This document shows positions 56,360 through 64,000 of a stretch of DNA of 64,000 nucleotides, one piece after another; the first letter of the stretch is position 1; each line of letters starts with the position of its first letter. Origin of the DNA: Microbacterium aurantiacum (lineage in GTDB: Bacteria; Actinomycetota; Actinomycetes; Actinomycetales; Microbacteriaceae); assembly GCF_002872075.1 (NCBI RefSeq), contig NZ_PGGU01000007.1, positions 1-64,000 on the forward strand, given 5' to 3'. The position numbers and the translations under genes are program-made. Under the pieces are notes generated by a model, which was not told where the DNA came from, made no database searches, and worked only from the letters and a program-made list of their open reading frames with translations.

Positions 56360-57655
56360 TCAGGCCTCGGGTCCTGGCGCCGAATGCGTGATCCGTGCGG
56401 CATCCGCCACCAGTGCTCCCACCTTCGTGCCGATGCAGAGACTCACGAAGATCATCGGCGCGGCAGCGAGTGCGTCCGTGTCGAATGAGGTCATCGCGAC
56501 GAGCCCGACCGTTCCGGGCACGAGGAGCAGGAACGCCGGCTGGAACGATACGGTCGCCGGTACGGCGAGCGTCACTCGCTCCAGCAGGCGCGCCGCGACG
56601 AACAGCAGCGCGGCCGCGATCCCGGTCGCCACGGTGTTGCCGGTGAAGGGCGTGAGCGCCACCAGCGCGGCGTAGGTGCTGGTCATCACGAGAACGCTCA
56701 CGACGGTGAGCCGGAACCCGGCGCCGAATGCGAGACCGATGCCGATCGCGAGGAAGACGACCCCGATCCAGGAGAGCCAGAGCGGGGGCAGCGCCTGCCA
56801 CCCGCCGTGGTCGGCCGTCACACCGGCTGCCTGACCCACGAGGGCAGCAGAATCCGGATCGATGCGCAGTCCCGTGAGCGCACCGCCCGCGAAGATCCCC
56901 GCGCTCATGAAGCCGAGCATGATGATGCCGTAGGTGAGTCGGGCCGCCCCCGTGACGATGTCGGCGGCGGTGAGCTCGAGGAGGGCATTCGTGATCAGGG
57001 CGCCGGGAACGAGTAGCGCGATCGGTGCGCAGACCGCGAACAGCGGCACCGGGCCGAGGTCGAGCCAGGCGTCCGCCGCTCCGACGAGGACCGTCGAGAC
57101 GAAGCTCGCCACGAACGGAACGATCGCCGCAGCCGGGCGGAACCTCGACATGAGGGTCGAGATCGCACCGACCACAGCGCCGACGAGCAGCGCGAGGACG
57201 ATCGCCCACCACGGACAGCGGAACAACATCGCCAGTCCCGTCGACAGCAGCCCTCCGCCGACGAGCCATTGCAGCGCCGGATGCCGTCGCGGCAGGCCGC
57301 GGATCCGCTCGACGTGCGCAGGAACCTGATCGAGGCTCAGCTTGCCGACCTCGAGGCGCCTGGCGAGGCGGCTCGCATGTGCCGACTGACGGAAGGTGAG
57401 CTCCGCGCCCGTCGACGCTCCGATCGTGGTCGCCCCGGCGGTGCGCGGCCGGCTGACCAGCACATGCTGAGGAAGCACGGCGAACGCCAGCGCCTCCTCC
57501 GGTGCCGTCGCATCGCGCACCTGCTCGAGCGAGGCCCGAACGTCGGTCACCGACATCCCCGCGTCCAACAGCAGTGCACCGAGGTCGCCGAAGACGACTT
57601 CGGCATCGGTGTGCGCGAAGTCGGGAGTGTGCACCGGGCCGGTCGCATTCTCCAC
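56360..57655 (-). CDS. Threonine/serine exporter family protein (ThrE-like)
   Basis: A 431-residue membrane protein joining a ThrE-type N-terminal part and a ThrE2-type C-terminal part, with about ten hydrophobic helices. The soluble N-terminal region (EVVFGDLGALLLDAGMSVTDVRASLEQVRDA) is followed by helices such as WWAIVLALLVGAVVGAISTL, and the second half starts with ALPPLWLSWIGVVFLAIGIG. The GTG at 57655 has GAGGAG nine bases upstream; upstream frame runs antisense into rsfS. The family exports Thr/Ser in Corynebacterium. Confidence 0.87.
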   Translation of the reverse strand: MENATGPVHTPDFAHTDAEVVFGDLGALLLDAGMSVTDVRASLEQVRDATAPEEALAFAVLPQHVLVSRPRTAGATTIGASTGAELTFRQSAHASRLARRLEVGKLSLDQVPAHVERIRGLPRRHPALQWLVGGGLLSTGLAMLFRCPWWAIVLALLVGAVVGAISTLMSRFRPAAAIVPFVASFVSTVLVGAADAWLDLGPVPLFAVCAPIALLVPGALITNALLELTAADIVTGAARLTYGIIMLGFMSAGIFAGGALTGLRIDPDSAALVGQAAGVTADHGGWQALPPLWLSWIGVVFLAIGIGLAFGAGFRLTVVSVLVMTSTYAALVALTPFTGNTVATGIAAALLFVAARLLERVTLAVPATVSFQPAFLLLVPGTVGLVAMTSFDTDALAAAPMIFVSLCIGTKVGALVADAARITHSAPGPEA

Positions 57656-57701
57656 GAGCGGCAGCTCCTCGAGCGTGTCTGCGGTGGTCGGACGCGGAGG
57701 G

Positions 57702-58079
57702 CTACTCCCCCGCGACCGTCTCGGCGAGCTGGATCGGAACGACGGGGCAGTCCTTCCAGAGACGCTCCAGGCCGTAATAGACCCGCTCTTCCTGGTGGAA
57801 GACGTGCACGATGAGGTCGCCGAAGTCCAGAAGCACCCAGCGGGCCTCCGAACGGCCCTCACGGCGCACGCGCTTGTGCCCGGCCTCGATGAGGGTGTCT
57901 TCGATCTCATCGGCGATCGCGGCCACGTTGCGCTCGCTGTTCCCGGTGACGAGCAGGAAGATGTCGACGAGCGGAAGAGGCTCGGAGACGTTCAGCGCGA
58001 TGAGATCCTCTCCGCCCTTGGAGGCGGCGGCTTGCGCTGCAAGCTGCAGCATCTCTTCGGCGGTTTCAGGTGATTGCAT
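57702..58079 (-). CDS. rsfS: Ribosome silencing factor RsfS
   Basis: Binds uL14 on the 50S subunit and prevents 30S joining in slow growth. The 125-residue protein has the family core VDIFLLVTGNSERNVAAIADEIEDTLIEAGHKRVRREG and WVLLDFGDLIVHVFHQEERVYYGLERLW. It follows the tail-anchored protein gene with a one-base stop/start overlap (TGATG), and nadD lies further upstream, the usual actinobacterial order. Confidence 0.95.
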   Translation of the reverse strand: MQSPETAEEMLQLAAQAAASKGGEDLIALNVSEPLPLVDIFLLVTGNSERNVAAIADEIEDTLIEAGHKRVRREGRSEARWVLLDFGDLIVHVFHQEERVYYGLERLWKDCPVVPIQLAETVAGE

Positions 58080-59266
58080 CAGAACACATTCGAGTTGAAG
58101 GCGACGATGAGAGCGACCGCCAGTGCGAGGGCCAGACCACCGGCGGTGATCGCCAGAGTCAGCATGAGTTTGTTGCCCTTCTCAGGGGCAGGGGGGCGGA
58201 TGACCTCACCGGCGGACTTCATGGTGCTGATCGCCGAGCTCGCGGCGATCGGAGTCGGCGAGGATGCCGGTGCCAGCTCGCCGTCGATGAGAACCGCGTC
58301 GACGTCTTTGCCGTCGGTGGTCCCGTGCGCGTGCCCCTGGGATCCGAGTCCCTGGGGCAGCTCGTACGAGCCGGTGATGAGCACTTCGCCGGTGGACGCG
58401 ACGGGACCCGAAAGGGATCCCTCGACCGGGGACTGCGTGAAGATGAGCGCGCTCGGAGCGATGTGCTGCGAGCCTGTCGAGTCGTTGACCGTGAGCAGCT
58501 CGTCGAAGGACGGCGTGAACGGCTTGTGGTCGGCGCCCTCGCCGAGCAGGTCACGTCCGAAGGCGGGGCTGACCGTCGGTCGTTCTTCAGCGAGCTCGGT
58601 CGGAGCGTCGAGCTCGGTCGGAGCGTCGACCTCGGCAGGGGCGAGGTGATCGCCCGGCGCCCACAAGGACGGGATCTCGGCGACCTCCTCGACGACGTCG
58701 GCCTCGACCGGTTCGGCGTCGTTCGCTTCGGCCTTGTCTGCTTCGGCCTCGGCGACTGCCGGCTCGGCGGCGTCCTCGGACGCCGCGGGCTCTTCGTTCC
58801 TGCTGAAGCGAGGGACGCCGGTCACGATCTCGGCTTCGACGACTTCTTCGAGCTCGAACACTTCTTCCGGCTCGTCGGCCTCTTCCGTCTCGACGACCTG
58901 GATCGCCACGGCGGGCTCGACGACCTCGATGGACTCAGGCGCCTCGGCCTCGGTGGTCTCGACGGGCGAGAGCTGTTCCTCGGAAGCCGCGGCATCAGCC
59001 CCCGCGACCGGCACGGATGCAGTGCGTACGCGCTCCTGCTCCCGCACCTGACGGCGCGTCAGGCGGCTCGCTGCGTCAGAGGAGTCGTCGGCCGGTGCCG
59101 GGAGTTCGACGGGTGCAACAGGCTGCTCGACCGGTGGCGCCTCCGGCGCAGCCGCTGCGGCTGCCGCCTCCTCGGCCGTGATGACCGGCGTGGAACCGGT
59201 CAGCCGGATCTCGCGCAACTGCTTGCGCGTCAGCGGACCATGTCCTTGCTGATCCGATGTACTCAT
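58079..59266 (-). CDS. Acidic tail-anchored membrane protein of unknown function
   Basis: A 395-residue protein with one hydrophobic helix at the very C-terminus (about residues 368-390, ending FNSNVF), so most of it faces the cytoplasm. The N-terminus carries two copies of a short basic motif: LTRKQLRE at 12-19 and LTRRQVRE at 69-76. A long Ala/Glu/Pro/Val-rich acidic region follows and contains the tandem repeat [12 protein letters not shown], encoded by two 18-bp repeats at 58592-58609 and 58610-58627. It overlaps nadD (ATGA) and rsfS (TGATG), so it is cotranscribed with both. I do not recognise its function. Confidence 0.75.
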   Translation of the reverse strand: MSTSDQQGHGPLTRKQLREIRLTGSTPVITAEEAAAAAAAPEAPPVEQPVAPVELPAPADDSSDAASRLTRRQVREQERVRTASVPVAGADAAASEEQLSPVETTEAEAPESIEVVEPAVAIQVVETEEADEPEEVFELEEVVEAEIVTGVPRFSRNEEPAASEDAAEPAVAEAEADKAEANDAEPVEADVVEEVAEIPSLWAPGDHLAPAEVDAPTELDAPTELAEERPTVSPAFGRDLLGEGADHKPFTPSFDELLTVNDSTGSQHIAPSALIFTQSPVEGSLSGPVASTGEVLITGSYELPQGLGSQGHAHGTTDGKDVDAVLIDGELAPASSPTPIAASSAISTMKSAGEVIRPPAPEKGNKLMLTLAITAGGLALALAVALIVAFNSNVF

Positions 59267-59865
59267 GCCTTGCTCCGATACAGATGATGCTTTGCGATGT
59301 ATTGAACGACTCCGTCGGGAACCAGATACCAGACGGGTTCATCTTCACGGACCCGCTGCCGGCAGTTGGTCGACGAGATCGACAGCGCCGGAACTTCCAG
59401 CTGACTGACGTGCGCGCTCGGGAGGCCGTCCGTGCTCAGGACGTGCCCTGGACGGGAGACCGCGACGAAATGCGCCAGGTCCCACAACTCATCATGGTCT
59501 CTCCAACTGAGAATTTGCGCTATGGCATCTGCACCGGTGATGAAGAAGAGCTCCGCATCCGGTCGATCGCGCTTCAGATCACGCAGAGTGTCGATCGTGT
59601 ACGTCGGCCCGTCGCGATCGATGTCGACCCGGCTGGTGGTGAAATCGGGGTTGGATGCCGTGGCGATGACCGTCATCAGATAGCGGTGCTCGCTGGGCGT
59701 GACCTCTTCCTTCTGCCACGGACGTCCGGTCGGGACGAAGATCACCTCGTCGAGATCGAACGAGTGCGCGACCTCGCTGGCTGCGACCAGGTGACCGTGA
59801 TGGATCGGGTCGAAGGTGCCGCCCATCACGCCGATGCGCGGAGCACGCGAGGTCTTGTTCGTCAT
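59263..59865 (-). CDS. nadD: Nicotinate-nucleotide adenylyltransferase
   Basis: Joins NaMN and ATP to make NaAD in NAD synthesis. The 200-residue protein has [12 protein letters not shown] with the HxGH adenylyltransferase motif at 22-25 and the C-terminal [14 protein letters not shown] segment, the ISSTxxR-type motif that closes the active site. It follows the small His-rich membrane protein gene and overlaps the tail-anchored protein gene by 4 bases. Confidence 0.96.
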   Translation of the reverse strand: MTNKTSRAPRIGVMGGTFDPIHHGHLVAASEVAHSFDLDEVIFVPTGRPWQKEEVTPSEHRYLMTVIATASNPDFTTSRVDIDRDGPTYTIDTLRDLKRDRPDAELFFITGADAIAQILSWRDHDELWDLAHFVAVSRPGHVLSTDGLPSAHVSQLEVPALSISSTNCRQRVREDEPVWYLVPDGVVQYIAKHHLYRSKA

Positions 59866-59871
59866 GGGGGC

Positions 59872-60096
59872 CTAGTGGCCGTGTCCCGCCCCGTGGCCGT
59901 CCTTGCCGTGCTTCGCGGCCCATGCCTCGGCCTTCGCCGAGTGGCGGTTGGCGACGTTGCGGTACGAAAGAGTCACGAATCCGAGGAAGGCGAATCCGAG
60001 CGCGGCGATCACACCGAAGATGAGGGTTTCGAGCGCGACGTTTCCGTGATGCTCGGTTTCAGCTGCGGCCATCGCGATCTGTGCGATGAGATTCAT
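59872..60096 (-). CDS. Small membrane protein with His-rich tail
   Basis: A 74-residue protein with one strong hydrophobic helix (TLIFGVIAALGFAFLGFVTLSY) and a basic C-terminal tail ending in HGKDGHGAGHGH, which could bind metal. The N-terminus has a short acidic/His segment (AAETEHHGN). The stop is six bases before the nadD start. GGAGTCAGG precedes the ATG, and a TAGACT box lies at 60138-60143. Unknown function; its place between proA and nadD suggests a conserved neighbour rather than a stray frame. Confidence 0.7.
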   Translation of the reverse strand: MNLIAQIAMAAAETEHHGNVALETLIFGVIAALGFAFLGFVTLSYRNVANRHSAKAEAWAAKHGKDGHGAGHGH

Positions 60097-60137
60097 CCTG
60101 ACTCCGTTCGTGACCGGGTGCGAGAAGACGCCCCCTT

Positions 60138-60143
60138 AGTCTA
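60138..60143 (-). promoter_or_regulatory. Candidate -10 upstream of His-rich small protein
   Basis: TAGACT on the minus strand between the proA stop and the next gene, about 40 bases before its ATG. It is the same hexamer as in the proA promoter. Confidence 0.35.
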
Positions 60144-60147
60144 GCCA

Positions 60148-61401
60148 TCAGCCGCGGGTCTGCCCCGATCCACGCGCCAGCCACTTCGTGCTGGTCAGTT
60201 CGCTGAGGCCCATCGGGCCACGCGCGTGCAGCTTCTGCGTCGAGATTCCCACCTCGGCCCCGAATCCGAATTCGCCGCCGTCCGTGAACCGGGTGGAGGC
60301 GTTCACCATCACGACCGCCGAGTCGACCTCAGCGAGGAAGCGCTCGGCATTGCGTGAATCGGTCGTGATGATCGACTCCGTGTGCCCGGTGCTGTACCGG
60401 CGGATGTGGGCGAGAGCGTCGTCGAGGGTGTCGACCACCTTCATGGCGATGTCGAGGCTCAGGTACTCCGTCGCCCAGTCCTCCTCTGTGGCGGGGATCA
60501 CGCCGGTGACGAGTCCGGAGACGATGTCGTCGCCGTGGATGGCCACGCCTTCGCTCTGCAAGGCGCTCGCGACGAGCGGGATCAGCCGGGGTGCCGCCTG
60601 TCGCAGGACGAGTACCGTCTCGACGGCGTTGCAGACGCTGGGCCGCTGCACCTTCGCGTTCACGACGATGTCACGAGCCCAGTCGTCCGGTGCGGACTCG
60701 TCGAGCACGATGTGCACGTTGCCGGCACCGGTCTCGATCACCGGAACGGTCGATTCGGTGACCACCGTCTCGATCAGGCCGGCGCTGCCGCGCGGCACCA
60801 GCACGTCGATGAACCCGCGGCCGTGCATCAGGGCTTTCGCGCCCTCGCGGCCGAAATCGTCGACGGTCTGGATCGCCTCCGCAGTGAGGCCCGCTCCCCC
60901 GAGCGCGTCGCGCATCACCTGCACGAGCACCGTGTTCGAGTCGCGAGCGGCACTGCCTCCTCGCAGCACGACGGCGTTTCCCGAGCGCAGCGCGAGAGCG
61001 GCGATGTCGACGGTCACGTTCGGACGTGCTTCGTAGATGGCTCCGACGACGCCGAAGGGCACCCGGATCTGCTGCAGGGCGACGCCGTTCGGCATCCGAT
61101 GCCCGCCGACGACCTGGCCCACCGGATCCGGAAGGGCCGCGACCTCGCGCACGGCGGAGGCCAGTGCCGCGACGCGCTTCTCATCCAGCCGCAGTCGGTC
61201 GATCAGCGATTCGCCTATGGCTTCCTCGCGCCCTCGGGCGATGTCTCGCTCGTTCGCAGCGATGATGCGCGGCGACTCCGCCTCGAGCGCCAGCGCGATG
61301 GCCTCGAGTACCCGGGCCTTGTCGCCGCTGGTGAGGGTTGCGGTGGCGCGTGCGGCCTCCTTCGCGCGCTCCAGGCGCACGTGCGGGGTCTGGTCGGTCA
61401 T
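60148..61401 (-). CDS. proA: Gamma-glutamyl phosphate reductase
   Basis: Second enzyme of proline synthesis, reducing glutamyl-5-phosphate with NADPH. The 417-residue protein has the family's catalytic Cys near residue 257 in AKVQRPSVCNAVETVLV and the VPRGSAGLI and ARGPMGLSELTS segments. The ATG is six bases after TAGACT, whose TAG is the stop codon of proB, so proA may be read from its own leaderless mRNA in addition to readthrough from proB. The two genes have a 9-base gap. Confidence 0.97.
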   Translation of the reverse strand: MTDQTPHVRLERAKEAARATATLTSGDKARVLEAIALALEAESPRIIAANERDIARGREEAIGESLIDRLRLDEKRVAALASAVREVAALPDPVGQVVGGHRMPNGVALQQIRVPFGVVGAIYEARPNVTVDIAALALRSGNAVVLRGGSAARDSNTVLVQVMRDALGGAGLTAEAIQTVDDFGREGAKALMHGRGFIDVLVPRGSAGLIETVVTESTVPVIETGAGNVHIVLDESAPDDWARDIVVNAKVQRPSVCNAVETVLVLRQAAPRLIPLVASALQSEGVAIHGDDIVSGLVTGVIPATEEDWATEYLSLDIAMKVVDTLDDALAHIRRYSTGHTESIITTDSRNAERFLAEVDSAVVMVNASTRFTDGGEFGFGAEVGISTQKLHARGPMGLSELTSTKWLARGSGQTRG

Positions 61402-61410
61402 CCGCCCAGT

Positions 61411-64000
<2,590 letters not shown>

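Overview
The window is a gene-dense, high-G+C stretch of an actinobacterial chromosome. Gene content, protein style and order (obgE-proB-proA-nadD-rsfS, hrcA-dnaJ-rsmE-phoH-ybeY-corC-era, a LEU-type leader before leuA) point to the family Microbacteriaceae, most likely Microbacterium or a close relative. That placement is inference from gene content, not from a marker-gene comparison. I see no insertion sequence, prophage, integron, CRISPR array or rRNA operon. About 65 protein genes and two tRNAs account for nearly all of the sequence, and no gene-free stretch exceeds 300 bases.

Layout. 1-5430 (minus): tRNA-Asn, then the operon dusB-dgt-dnaG-solitary ABC ATPase. 5491-10951: glutathione peroxidase, a Tat-exported phosphoesterase, a DsbA-family protein, a small P-loop kinase-like protein, uppS and recO, and a TRIC-type channel. 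10952-12834: leuA with a leader peptide and a pseudoknot leader. 12902-16469: a lipoprotein facing an overlapping four-gene set (ECF sigma factor, single-pass membrane protein, secreted I36-like protein, quinone oxidoreductase). 16524-25588: the long era-corC-ybeY-phoH-HIT-rsmE-dnaJ-hrcA series behind a CIRCE operator, a zinc-ribbon-like protein and hemW. 25605-28182: a DUF1990 protein and lepA. 28422-34089: a complete peptide/nickel-type ABC importer. 34160-37483: alpha/beta hydrolase, MFS transporter, GH1 beta-glucosidase. 37739-42052: rpsT, holA and the comEC-comEA DNA-uptake pair. 42172-46175: a palindromic repeat, leuS and pabB. 46206-57655: mixed genes (DedA, App1 phosphatase, glycosylase-like protein, GH3, membrane proteins, FAD monooxygenase, GNAT, tRNA-Ala, CorA, ThrE-like exporter). 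57702-64000: rsfS, an acidic tail-anchored protein, nadD, a small His-rich membrane protein, proA, proB, obgE and the 3' end of rpmA.

How it works together. Most of the window is information processing and growth functions: primase, polymerase delta, tRNA modification and charging, ribosome assembly GTPases, ribosomal proteins, heat-shock control. Biosynthesis is represented by leucine, proline, NAD and folate or anthranilate entry genes. Accessory functions are peptide import, beta-glucoside use, and the sigma-factor/secreted-protein module.

The most informative regulatory signals are two. First, leuA is preceded by a 17-codon leader peptide with four consecutive leucines, followed by an 11-bp hairpin whose loop can pair downstream, which fits the actinobacterial LEU element. 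Second, 17 starts have a -10-like hexamer placed 6 or 7 bases before the start codon, which predicts leaderless mRNAs; in two of them (holA, proA) the upstream gene's TAG stop forms the start of that hexamer. I did not find a clearly new multi-gene defence or mobile system. The least explained unit is the sigma/membrane/I36 cluster at 13552-16469.
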